Source: a virus. From it: a stretch of 28,441 nt of DNA. Positions 1 through 9,157 of this stretch are shown here, piece by piece (position 1 is the first letter of the stretch; each line of letters starts with the position of its first letter). The stretch covers positions 1 through 28,441 of the IMG/VR virus record IMGVR_UViG_3300010412_000061; one strand, 5' to 3'. A model generated the notes under the pieces. That model saw only the letters and a program-made list of their open reading frames with translations, made no database searches and was not told the origin of the DNA. A program made the position numbers and the translations under genes.

Positions 1-3000
1 GAACCACGTTGACCCCTGCGTCTTCACGTTTATAGAAGTTCCCTCGATATCAACCTTTTGGATGGCATCCTGATGTATCTCACCGTTTAAATCACAAGCC
101 CACATGTCATCCGTTGGTCTAAAAATTACCGCACCGGCCTCTTCGGTGGTAGCCTTGTGAATATAGGGGTGGTATCCTACCTCTGAATACTTTTTGCCAC
201 CCCTTGCTTTTCCGGTGCCCCTTCTGTTTGCATCATAAGAATGCTTACCTGCAGAAGGGAACCCCTTGAGGCCCTCGTCTGTATTATGCTCCACGTCCTC
301 ATTATCTATTCCTATAACCATCTTAATGCCGCCCTTTAACATTCCATAGAGCGACTTACCTTCAGCCTTCGTCTTTCCAAAAACCGACTGCATCGCGCCA
401 TCACACTCAAGGCTTATAGACCTATAGTCGTCTATGTCCGCACCGATCCATCCAACTATCTGCCCAGAAGTGTCAAGCCTAAGAGATGTTCTATTTCCCT
501 TAAGATTTGTATAATCTAAATCATCTCTAAGCGTGATAAGCGCGTCTGCTTCGGTATTGATATTGATGCTACCAGCTTCAGTATCTCTGCAATCCCTCTT
601 AATCACTACCCTACTATCTGAATTTCTTGTATCTGATTCCGGAGAGCCTAGTCCAGAAGACCTATGCCTATTATTAACTACGTGGGCTATCTCTTCCATT
701 AGCCAGTGTACAGTCCTGGCATTCACTCTGTCATCAGAGACTTTAGCCTCTAGCGTATGCCCAGTCTTATGGTGTTCCTTTGGTGTACCACCCTGCTTAG
801 AGCGGGTCGCTATGGCGTTGGTTGACTCAGGTGTATTCTTACCCTTTGAGTCTGGGAACTCTTCTGGGGACGCGCCAGTATATGTGCCATCTATAAGCCT
901 TGGGTTAGAAGCTATCTTATCGTGGCGCTCTTCAGAAAACTCATCCCATGTCTTAGAAGGCCTAGAGGACTCATAATATCTATAACCCATATTGGTTTTA
1001 TTTGCTGGGTCATATTCTGTATGCGGATCATAGTCCCTGAAATATTGTATAAGTTTACGATCAAACTTAATTCCGTAATTGGCCTTGCCGACATGCAAAC
1101 GCATACCAGCCTTAGTGTTTACGTCTAAGCTGTGCTCACGCTCTATGGACCTCCCGAGTGTACCAGTCACTACACCGTCAGTCTCAAAAACTATAGAGCG
1201 CCTATCGTTAAACACCTTTTCATCGTTGGCCTTACCCTTACGCGGCTCTATCTGTGCAATTCCCCAAGGGTCATCTGCCTTGCACTCGCAAGACTGCTCA
1301 TCGTACATTCTACCAAAACGCAGAATGGCGCCGCCGCGCAAATCCGCTACAATAGATTTCCAGTCTGCATGGTCCCTGCCTATTGATACGTCAAGACGTC
1401 CGTCTAATCCAATCTTGCCAGATTGGCCTATAGGACAATAGGCTGGATTGTGGCTCTTTTTCTCGGCGTTGTCCAGTATATTTGTTTCACCCTGGCTCGT
1501 TGCCTTTCCTTCCTCGCACTTGTTACCTATGGGTGATACCATAGCAAAATTCTTGAGGGGGAATCCTCCCTCGTCAAACATGCTCTCTTCTATTACTCTA
1601 AAATTGGCGCCTATCGTTGGCAGGGATGTGTGCTGAACTGGATGGTACAGCTCCCCTCCATAACGCATAACTCTATCAAATAAATTCTTATTTTTCTCTT
1701 TTGTCCTATACCAATTCTCGTTTTCACCCTTCTCTACAGTCACCTCTGCCGTAGAATCCAAATCCCACTTGATCCACTCTATTACCGGGTGCTCCAGGGA
1801 CGATGTAGGGATGTGCAGTTTGAACGCACCGTTTTTGTCAACAGAGAATTGGAATCTCGGAGGGACAAACGCTCCAGAGTTCTTAGTCAGATCTACCAGA
1901 TCTGATTCATTGATGTTTCCCCATATGTCAGAATCAAGAGCTGTATCATACGCCCAGTTCTTAGAAATTTGCCCAGGCATTAGCCCTTCAAATTCTTTTT
2001 GTCCTTCTTCCCCCAATGTCCAGTGCATCTCCCTCTTGTAGTCTGTACCAAGAGTATTGATCTGGAAATTGAATACGTTTGCGTTGTTTATTCTAGTAGG
2101 GAATTCTAATGTGAGATCTGTGTCTTCACGCCCAGAGATACTAACTCCGTCCATAATGACGGTCTCTTTTTTAGATTTGGGACATGAGTTAATATTGGTA
2201 TCTAGAGGCATATAGTTGATATCAAGTAATACACCGTTGATATCAACCAATGGGCCGTATATAATCTCAGCCAAATCGTTATCGGCAAGCTCTAGGATGT
2301 TATTCCTATGCTTCATTAAATTAAAATAGTTCTCGTTCTTAGTCGCCTTAAGCTTCTGCTCTTCGTCGTCCAGATATTCAGGAGACAGCTCTCTATATAC
2401 GACTCTGTGCTCTGCAAATGCCTCGTTTTTATAGCATCTCGTTGGCTCCTGATTATGTACTTCTGCTGAATGGCCTATAAAATCGACGTGCCACGCCAAA
2501 GCTATTTTGCGCTGGTCAGAACCATCCTCAAATAAACATTTTCCGACCGGCTCATATATCTGCTCGCTATCATCCCCATAATAGAAATTAGCCGACAGAT
2601 CCTCGTCCTTAGCTCTTATCCTGTTGATGTCTCTTTTTGTGGTACCAGATCGTATATCATACGCAGCGGAGTGCTGATACACTTGCTCGCTTATAGCTGT
2701 TAGACTTCGCCACTTTCCGCTTATCTTAAGCTGGTCATCGTTAGACGCTTTCACTGTTACAGAGTCATCATTACCAACGACTACGGCGCTATCACCCCTT
2801 CCCTGAATAACAACTTCACCGGCCTGAGGCTTCTGATATTTATTGTCGGTCATAATGGAGGCATCTGCATATCTGTTATATAGATTTGGATCGTTAAACG
2901 CGGGCATCGGTATAGCCGTAAGAATAATTGGCTGTGACATACGAGTATGCCCGACTGCCACCAGAGTCCCCTCTTCTAGACCGCTAAATGTCCCCCAGCC

Positions 3001-3156
3001 TCTGCCAGCACAAAATGTTGGAAGTACAGCCTGAGGTCTGGCACCTCCTGGCGGGGCATCCATATATTCTATTGTAGCCGTCATAGACTCTGGGTCTACT
3101 TTCTTGATCCACGCATACCTAATTAACGACGACCGTTCTCTATCTTTAACGCTCAT
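1..3156 (-). CDS. Baseplate spike / tail puncturing protein, N-terminal 1052 codons (3' end outside window)
   Basis: The reading frame opens at ATG 3156 and stays open to base 1, so only the C-terminus is missing. An AGGTGG ribosome binding site precedes the start. Residues about 12-85 read like the OB-fold that begins gpV/gp5-type spikes: VDPESMTATIEYMD, then VLPTFCAGRGWGTF, then EEGTLVAVGH and QPIIL. From about residue 590 there are repeats of about 20 residues with S-[IL], then a Gly pair or Asp-Gly, then a final Gly (DWKSIV, DRRSIVFE, DYRSISLE, GKSLYGM), which suggest a repetitive beta-structured shaft. The gene follows the hub and a small protein, the usual place for a spike. In contractile tails this part forms the trimeric tip that pierces the outer cell layer. 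No lysozyme domain is recognised in the visible part. Family assignment rests on the N-terminal pattern and gene order. Confidence 0.72.
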   Translation of the reverse strand, partial: MSVKDRERSSLIRYAWIKKVDPESMTATIEYMDAPPGGARPQAVLPTFCAGRGWGTFSGLEEGTLVAVGHTRMSQPIILTAIPMPAFNDPNLYNRYADASIMTDNKYQKPQAGEVVIQGRGDSAVVVGNDDSVTVKASNDDQLKISGKWRSLTAISEQVYQHSAAYDIRSGTTKRDINRIRAKDEDLSANFYYGDDSEQIYEPVGKCLFEDGSDQRKIALAWHVDFIGHSAEVHNQEPTRCYKNEAFAEHRVVYRELSPEYLDDEEQKLKATKNENYFNLMKHRNNILELADNDLAEIIYGPLVDINGVLLDINYMPLDTNINSCPKSKKETVIMDGVSISGREDTDLTLEFPTRINNANVFNFQINTLGTDYKREMHWTLGEEGQKEFEGLMPGQISKNWAYDTALDSDIWGNINESDLVDLTKNSGAFVPPRFQFSVDKNGAFKLHIPTSSLEHPVIEWIKWDLDSTAEVTVEKGENENWYRTKEKNKNLFDRVMRYGGELYHPVQHTSLPTIGANFRVIEESMFDEGGFPLKNFAMVSPIGNKCEEGKATSQGETNILDNAEKKSHNPAYCPIGQSGKIGLDGRLDVSIGRDHADWKSIVADLRGGAILRFGRMYDEQSCECKADDPWGIAQIEPRKGKANDEKVFNDRRSIVFETDGVVTGTLGRSIEREHSLDVNTKAGMRLHVGKANYGIKFDRKLIQYFRDYDPHTEYDPANKTNMGYRYYESSRPSKTWDEFSEERHDKIASNPRLIDGTYTGASPEEFPDSKGKNTPESTNAIATRSKQGGTPKEHHKTGHTLEAKVSDDRVNARTVHWLMEEIAHVVNNRHRSSGLGSPESDTRNSDSRVVIKRDCRDTEAGSININTEADALITLRDDLDYTNLKGNRTSLRLDTSGQIVGWIGADIDDYRSISLECDGAMQSVFGKTKAEGKSLYGMLKGGIKMVIGIDNEDVEHNTDEGLKGFPSAGKHSYDANRRGTGKARGGKKYSEVGYHPYIHKATTEEAGAVIFRPTDDMWACDLNGEIHQDAIQKVDIEGTSINVKTQGSTWF

Positions 3157-3163
3157 AGTCCAC

Positions 3164-3604
3164 CTATCTATTAAGATACTTCTTAGCGCTTCTACTAATC
3201 ATATCTTCCACATATTGCTTTTGGGTATGACTCAGTGCCTCTATCTTTGCCTTTTTAGCCAAAGCTTTATTTTTGCTCTGCACAGTTCCCTTCGTGTCAA
3301 CTATCATGCTTATGGTTGGAAGTTCTGCCGTTTCATCCACATATGATCTGACGATGAACTTAAAATTCTTTATATCATCAGCCCCCAATTCTGTAGTAAT
3401 ATCGTCTATAATTCTTCCAAAGTATTCCTCGGCAAGATTTTGCAAAGTAAATCTATCATTTACTCTTCCAGAAGACTTCAACGCATATACATCACTTAAA
3501 GCGTATGTAAGTATACACACCACTGGTATCTTGTAATCCCTACTGCCGACCAGCACTATTGACTGCCTCATTTGCATTATCATATCAGACAAGTATTCAT
3601 ACAT
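3164..3604 (-). CDS. Small unknown protein between hub and spike genes
   Basis: A 146-residue protein that I do not recognise. Its ATG overlaps the TAA of the hub gene (TAATG), so it is probably translationally coupled. An AAGGCGG stretch inside the end of the hub gene can serve as ribosome binding site. It stops 7 bases before the spike gene. The N-terminal third is hydrophobic with short predicted helices and strands (SIVLVGSRDYKIPVVCILTY), but I see no clear membrane segment. The C-terminal third is Lys-rich and helical (SKNKALAKKAKIEAL). Its place between hub and spike suggests a small baseplate component or a chaperone for hub-spike assembly. That is inference from position only. Confidence 0.75.
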   Translation of the reverse strand: MYEYLSDMIMQMRQSIVLVGSRDYKIPVVCILTYALSDVYALKSSGRVNDRFTLQNLAEEYFGRIIDDITTELGADDIKNFKFIVRSYVDETAELPTISMIVDTKGTVQSKNKALAKKAKIEALSHTQKQYVEDMISRSAKKYLNR

Positions 3605-6600
3605 TAGTCATCCGCCTTTACTACTCTTCTTAGCTTCTCATAGTCCAAACCACGGGCATTTTGGTCTTTACTGTCATTAAAGAACTTGGATGCCCTTAGC
3701 CTATCCGGTATTACAGGATCAAAAGTTGCTGAGATTTTTGCAGGAGGAACTAGATTAGATATGTCAGACGACCCACCATTGAGTTGAGCATATCCCCTGG
3801 TGGTCATGATACCCATAGCTTGATTGTTGGCATCTCCCCTTTCCCCCTCACCTGCGTACTCAAGTTCTCCATACCCACCGGCAGCGAGATCAGACTGTAG
3901 TGACCTTCTATACGCAAGCATCTTCTCATATTCTAGCAAATCATCCTTGTCCAGCAGCTTAACGTTTGACGCATGCACTGTGGACTGTAAATAATATGGA
4001 TCAGCTATCCAATATCCAGGGTAGTGTCCGTAACTTAAAGTAAGAGTAGTCCTGAACTCGCCGCCATAAGCAAACGAGTGGGATACTTTGTCTATATAAT
4101 ATAGCATATTTCTGCTTTCTACGTATACGACTTCGCCTGGCTGATAAAACGGATTACCGACCACAGTAATCGTTCCGCTTAGTATCTTAGCCTTGGCGTG
4201 CGCGATATATGAAAGAGCATATACCGGTATCTGCTCCATAGCATCTCTGAGCCATGCCTTAGTCACTTGCTCTTTTCTATACCCGTAGTGGAACCACAAA
4301 TCATAGTCTACAGCCGCACCAGTTAATCCTGTCCCAAGAGCTGCCCTTGGATCAGCACCGTTCTTTTCATAATCCCACTGGCCAGTTACATCGACCCTGC
4401 AAAGTACATTTTCATTCTCTGCAAAACTCCAACTAATAATATCCTCATCCGTGATATAGACATGATATCTGGTTCTTGGCTGTCTTGACGTGACTGACGC
4501 ATCATTTATCTCAGGCGAATTGCGCAAAAGCTCAGTTGCATACTTCAACTCGTCTTCGTATTCTTCTATCGGATAATCTAGCTCTAGAAGCTGAGCCCTT
4601 AAGTATGGAGACTTATACACCAAGACCCACGGAAGAGCTATACCAGGCAAATATTTTACTAATTCCTCTTCTCTTTTCTCCCAGTTCTCATCAAGTAGCC
4701 AATCGCTCAAACTTTTACCTTGCAACACCTTATCCTCAAACTCCGCCAAGTAAGGTACAAGCTTTCGTTTATAAACTGACGCTGGGATACAATTAAACTG
4801 TCTCTTTCGATATATGATATTGCCCTGCGTGTCTCCAAATAATTCCCAATCTAGCTGGTCAGCCACATCTTTGAGAATTTGCCTCTGACTAAGCCTTTCA
4901 CTCTGCCACATCGCATCTCTAGCGTCGCGCATGTTTTGTGCGAACGCCCTGGCCGCCACGCTGCCTAGATATGTCATATCAATGACAGCATATGTTTGAT
5001 CTATATTCCTAACAATATCTTCGCGTCTATTTAGTAAAATAAAGTTCTGTGCATCTCTATACGTTAGACACTTTGCTGCATTGGCTAGCATTTCCTCTTG
5101 GGTTGAAGCGGAATCTCCCCTAGGATATCCCTCAATAACATCTGATATGTAGAAGTTGCTTAAATCTGCGCCCTTAACATCTTTGCTCTTTGCGAGAGCT
5201 AGATCTAGCTCAGCCCTATACGCCTCATACCTGGCGCGTCTATCTTCTTCAGTCCCAGTCTGATCGGTGGAAAGTTTTTCAACTGCGTGTGCAAGCATAG
5301 TTCCATAGGCGTTCAATTTCTGCAAAGTATCTATGGATGTTGTCGTTTCGCCAGATATTCCAAGAAGATCCTGGACGTACTTGCGCTGCTGCGCGTCTTC
5401 AACTTGAGGCGCCTGGAACGGGTCAGTCAACGGCTGTGCGCTTATACTTTTCTGAGCAGCGGACTGATCAAAATAATGCTCTAGATTCTCATCACTGAAT
5501 TGCATAAGCTCGTATGACAAAATATCAGCTGGAACCCATGCAAATGGTATAAAATTGCCCAATACCTTATTCTGTATTTCTGCGGCATATCTGAACTGCT
5601 GTAAGAATGTCCCGCCCTCAAGAGGCGTCGAGACAAGATTAGAAATTGAAGATCTATAATACGCATGGTCATCATCTGGAATGGAAATGGAAAGCTGCAT
5701 ATTTGGATCAAACGGCACGCCGCACAATATAGTTGACACCAAGTTCGCTGCGTCGTAGCCGGCATAAAACCTTTCTCTCATATCTACGCCCATTGATAGA
5801 GCCTGCAAGTGACCGTATGTGATATCGGTAGATCCGGTGGCACTCGGCAAATTCGACACTGGAAAAAGCCCAGACATAGCCCTAACACCCCAAAGCCAAT
5901 GCCAGCTTCTTTTACCTGTAGGATCAGTGACAAGAGTTATTGGAGTGTCTAGAAGACCGAACGAATCGATCATTGAACCAGCTGGAGTTAATCTAGTCAT
6001 ATCCAGGAATTTAAAATTGTTACCGGCATTCACTGTAACAGTATATACTCCGTCATTCCACGCCTCTGTAACAGCCGATACTACTCCACTAAAAACCTGC
6101 ATACCATTAGTCAGGGCAAAACCAGTCAGATTAGCAGTGTCTCCCTTAGGCCACTTAGTTATATTGCCCTCGTCGTCGAATTCAAAACCAAACATTCTAA
6201 GTCTGTTTTTAATATCTTCAGACTCCATCGATATTGCGTTTAGTCTGAGATGTTGCAGCTGCTGCTGAGATAGAGGACTCTTCCCAGTCTCTAACGCAGA
6301 TACTGCCTCTGCCGTCTGCTCGCCTGACCCAGTCTTATCAAGCTCATCAAGTTGGGCCTGGACATCTTTAATTTGCTGGTCTAGATCATTTGCTCTTTGT
6401 GCCGCCTCTCGAGCCAAACGAGTAAGTTCAGACTGGTTGGTTGGCGGGGGCATAGCTGTGCTTTGAGCCACGTATTCTTGTACTTTTGCAACTTCAACGG
6501 CCTTAGCTTTTTGTAAATCGTCTATCTGCTGTTGGTATTGTGCCCTAGCCTCATCCTTTGCTCCCTCACTTGGTTCTTGACCAGATATAGCCTGCGATGC

Positions 6601-8109
6601 CTGGTCTACTTGCTGCTGCGCTCTTTCTGCATCAGTCTGACTAGGCTGGCTGTTTTGAATATCCAATCTTTCCCCGTATAGCTGCTGCAGCCTGTCAACT
6701 AGATCATTTACTACATTAAACTCAAACAGATCCTCCTTAACCGGTGACATCCATACATATACCTCATCCATAACTGTGAATATACTTCTGCCGGCGACGT
6801 AATGATATAAGTAGTCTATGTCTCTTTTATAATAGACGTATTCACCAGTTTTCAGCTGGGCCAAAGGCTTACCTGGCATATCTGAAAGCTGATAGTTGAT
6901 AAGCGACAATTCCTCATCGATGGGAGCTTTGATATCTCTGATCTCATCTTTTGCCGCCTCTCTTTCCTGTGTGCTCTGGCCTGTTTTTTTAATTATGTCT
7001 AGATCATTAGATATATCGTTATATTCTTGCTCTAGGCGAGCCTGATCGTCTCTAAGACCCTGTATTTGCACTACGAAATTATCTATATCCTCCTGTTTTA
7101 GAACTACTCCTGTGTTAGGATCTTTATCTCCGACCTTATAACCCTCGTATTGGCTTATTCTATCCGATATCTCGTTTATTTCTTTTCTTTTGGCAAGTAG
7201 CCTCTCTTCAATCTCTTGGGTTTCCTGAATCGCAGCATCCGATGCGCCTGCCTCCTGACCTTCTGGTGCAGCATACGGGCGCTGATCTATCCCGTCTATC
7301 TGAGCTTGTAGCTCTGCCTGTCTTCTCTCCAGCTCTTGCTTTCTTCCTTCAAGATCCTGTCTCTTAGCGATATTTGGATCAGCACTTGGATCCATTTCGC
7401 TATTAAACAACTTATCTATATCCCTCTTGGACACATACAGTAGATTATAAGGATCCTCCATTGTTATGGAACAACTACCCAATTCAGCCGTATCAACTGT
7501 TAATGATGTACTTAACTGTGTAAAATTTGTCACCTCGAGAATCCCGCCTGGATAATTTCCGACATTATCACCGTACCAATACATTCTATAGTGATTATAT
7601 TCTTTACCGACTGGCTCGTATGAGTCTCTCTTTCGCGTTAGCGCGCCATCGTTCTCCTGTCTTACTCCGTACATATATCTAAACTTTGTAAGCATCTCTA
7701 CTGTTGCTATATCTATACTTTTTTGTATCATAAGGTTAGTCATTGCCTTTTGGAATGTGAGAGTCCATCCAGCTGTAGATGCAAGTGACCTGAAATATTT
7801 CTTCCTGAAATATATAGATGCGGATGGAGTCTGCCCAATGACCACTGCCCTATTTCCATGGTCCTCTGGAAGTGTCTGAAGCGGCTGATTGAAGTCATCA
7901 ATCTCCATTGTCTTGCTGAATGCGTCTACCTCTTCCCAATTCTTAAACTGTCCCTCTTCCACATACTGATCGCCGTCTCTGACACCGGCAACACTCCTAG
8001 GCGGTAAAATCCTACGCCACGCTAGCTCACCGGTATTACTATCTGATATAATACTTCGATAGTTAGCAGCAAATCTCTTAGCATCTTCTTCTTTATAACT
8101 ATCAGCCAT
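3604..8109 (-). CDS. Tail hub protein (gp27/gpD-like) with two coiled-coil insertions
   Basis: A 1501-residue protein whose ATG shares a base with the TAA of the preceding gene (TAATG); AGAGAGGA lies just upstream. Residues about 670-695 (QVFSGVVSAV, GVYTVTVNAGN) and about 1316-1366 (PGEVVYVESRNMLYYIDKVS, TTLTLSYGHYPGYW) have the pattern of hub proteins that form the ring beneath the tube and carry the spike. Two long charged heptad-like stretches, about 244-410 (Glu, Gln, Lys, Arg, Leu rich) and about 488-595 (Gln and Ala rich), look like coiled coils inserted before the hub core. The protein is several times longer than T4 gp27 (about 390 residues). Genes before and after are baseplate-type, which fits. 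The hub role is inferred from pattern and order, and residues about 750-1300 are not assigned to any domain. Confidence 0.68.
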   Translation of the reverse strand: MADSYKEEDAKRFAANYRSIISDSNTGELAWRRILPPRSVAGVRDGDQYVEEGQFKNWEEVDAFSKTMEIDDFNQPLQTLPEDHGNRAVVIGQTPSASIYFRKKYFRSLASTAGWTLTFQKAMTNLMIQKSIDIATVEMLTKFRYMYGVRQENDGALTRKRDSYEPVGKEYNHYRMYWYGDNVGNYPGGILEVTNFTQLSTSLTVDTAELGSCSITMEDPYNLLYVSKRDIDKLFNSEMDPSADPNIAKRQDLEGRKQELERRQAELQAQIDGIDQRPYAAPEGQEAGASDAAIQETQEIEERLLAKRKEINEISDRISQYEGYKVGDKDPNTGVVLKQEDIDNFVVQIQGLRDDQARLEQEYNDISNDLDIIKKTGQSTQEREAAKDEIRDIKAPIDEELSLINYQLSDMPGKPLAQLKTGEYVYYKRDIDYLYHYVAGRSIFTVMDEVYVWMSPVKEDLFEFNVVNDLVDRLQQLYGERLDIQNSQPSQTDAERAQQQVDQASQAISGQEPSEGAKDEARAQYQQQIDDLQKAKAVEVAKVQEYVAQSTAMPPPTNQSELTRLAREAAQRANDLDQQIKDVQAQLDELDKTGSGEQTAEAVSALETGKSPLSQQQLQHLRLNAISMESEDIKNRLRMFGFEFDDEGNITKWPKGDTANLTGFALTNGMQVFSGVVSAVTEAWNDGVYTVTVNAGNNFKFLDMTRLTPAGSMIDSFGLLDTPITLVTDPTGKRSWHWLWGVRAMSGLFPVSNLPSATGSTDITYGHLQALSMGVDMRERFYAGYDAANLVSTILCGVPFDPNMQLSISIPDDDHAYYRSSISNLVSTPLEGGTFLQQFRYAAEIQNKVLGNFIPFAWVPADILSYELMQFSDENLEHYFDQSAAQKSISAQPLTDPFQAPQVEDAQQRKYVQDLLGISGETTTSIDTLQKLNAYGTMLAHAVEKLSTDQTGTEEDRRARYEAYRAELDLALAKSKDVKGADLSNFYISDVIEGYPRGDSASTQEEMLANAAKCLTYRDAQNFILLNRREDIVRNIDQTYAVIDMTYLGSVAARAFAQNMRDARDAMWQSERLSQRQILKDVADQLDWELFGDTQGNIIYRKRQFNCIPASVYKRKLVPYLAEFEDKVLQGKSLSDWLLDENWEKREEELVKYLPGIALPWVLVYKSPYLRAQLLELDYPIEEYEDELKYATELLRNSPEINDASVTSRQPRTRYHVYITDEDIISWSFAENENVLCRVDVTGQWDYEKNGADPRAALGTGLTGAAVDYDLWFHYGYRKEQVTKAWLRDAMEQIPVYALSYIAHAKAKILSGTITVVGNPFYQPGEVVYVESRNMLYYIDKVSHSFAYGGEFRTTLTLSYGHYPGYWIADPYYLQSTVHASNVKLLDKDDLLEYEKMLAYRRSLQSDLAAGGYGELEYAGEGERGDANNQAMGIMTTRGYAQLNGGSSDISNLVPPAKISATFDPVIPDRLRASKFFNDSKDQNARGLDYEKLRRVVKADD

Positions 8110-9143
8110 TAGTATCCTCTCTTTGGACCAATCATTCCATCTATTATAGTATCACCAGACCCTTCTGTTGTACCACCTGGCGGTGTAGACGGCGATGGCT
8201 GTTGTATAATCGATTCAGGTGGCGAGGTTTGAGACGTGGTCGGATCTGTAGATTTTGGTGCCACGTCTGCATTGGTCGCCCCTTGTATAGCATAGATGCT
8301 AACTGAACCCGGGGCTTCTGGAACGCCAGAATTGCCAGTGGCAAGTGGACGAGGATTGCGATGCCATGGCATATAATTATTGTCTCTACCAACCGTCTTC
8401 CACACGACATACGTTAAAGAATAAGTATACTCACCAGGCGTTGACGCCGCCTCTTGTATGGTAAATGATGTGAAAAAACCATAATACCTCTTACTCCCAT
8501 ACCACAAAACAACCTGAGTGGCTCTTGTGACCAAATCGGTGCGCCTAACTCTACGAAGCTCATCCTCGTCATTCGGGTTTCTACCCGGATTAACTCCAGG
8601 AACAGATGAAAGATAGCCTGAACCCTTCCCGATCCCCCTCAACTCGTCCAACCTACTGGGCGGCAATAGTTCTGATTGGTATAGATCATACAGCAGCTCT
8701 ATTCCTTCTATACCAGAAGACCCAGTAGTGCCGTTAATGGTTACAGATAAAAGATCATCCCCCCAGTACTGCACCATAAAACCACCTTTAGTGCGATTAT
8801 ATGTAATTTTTTTACTAGCCTGTATGGAGACATTCTGCGGGTTGACATACATCTCTATCATTGTTCCATCGTATAGCTCCCACATCATAGGCTGCCTAGA
8901 CCACTTGGGTCTCGCAGTCTTATTTGCGTACTCCTGATCGACCTCTGCCCTTATCTGCTCCTCGGTTTTAGCCACTATTGGATCTGTCTTAAAAAACTCT
9001 TTCCCGGCGAACGGATCTGTAGGTACTGCGTATGGAGAAAGAGATGGCTGCGAGAGAGGTGGAACTGGAGTAAACGAGCTATTGGAAGCAGGTGGATTTA
9101 ATAAATTTGGGTCGAATGTCAATCCGTATTTATCGGTAGGCAT
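8109..9143 (-). CDS. Baseplate / tail tube initiator-like protein
   Basis: A 344-residue protein starting at ATG 9143; GGAG at 9150-9153 with six bases of spacing decides this start. An in-frame TTG at 9155 has no site. The first 70 residues are Pro, Ser and Asn rich and probably disordered. Residues about 80-150 (MIEMYVNPQNVSIQASKKI, then TKGGFMVQYWGDDLLSVTI, then GTTGSSG) form a beta pattern often seen in the small protein encoded just after the tape measure, related to the tube fold. A second beta region follows near FFTSFTIQEAASTPGEYTYS. The C-terminal 80 residues are Pro, Ser and Thr rich and low in complexity. The likely role is to link the tube to the hub at the baseplate. Placement between tape measure and hub supports this, but the exact family is unsure. 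Confidence 0.6.
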   Translation of the reverse strand: MPTDKYGLTFDPNLLNPPASNSSFTPVPPLSQPSLSPYAVPTDPFAGKEFFKTDPIVAKTEEQIRAEVDQEYANKTARPKWSRQPMMWELYDGTMIEMYVNPQNVSIQASKKITYNRTKGGFMVQYWGDDLLSVTINGTTGSSGIEGIELLYDLYQSELLPPSRLDELRGIGKGSGYLSSVPGVNPGRNPNDEDELRRVRRTDLVTRATQVVLWYGSKRYYGFFTSFTIQEAASTPGEYTYSLTYVVWKTVGRDNNYMPWHRNPRPLATGNSGVPEAPGSVSIYAIQGATNADVAPKSTDPTTSQTSPPESIIQQPSPSTPPGGTTEGSGDTIIDGMIGPKRGY

Positions 9144-9149
9144 ATTAGT

Positions 9150-9153
9150 CTCC
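9150..9153 (-). promoter_or_regulatory. Ribosome binding site that fixes the start at 9143
   Basis: GGAG lies six bases upstream of ATG 9143. The longer reading that begins at TTG 9155 would place this site inside the gene and has no site of its own, so ATG 9143 is preferred. Confidence 0.7.
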
Positions 9154-9157
9154 AATG

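Noticed and set aside
533-1441. Several plus-strand open frames of 60-147 codons near the left end
   Set aside because: They are antisense to the continuously open spike gene that runs from 3156 off the window edge; that gene has a start, a ribosome binding site and family-like sequence.
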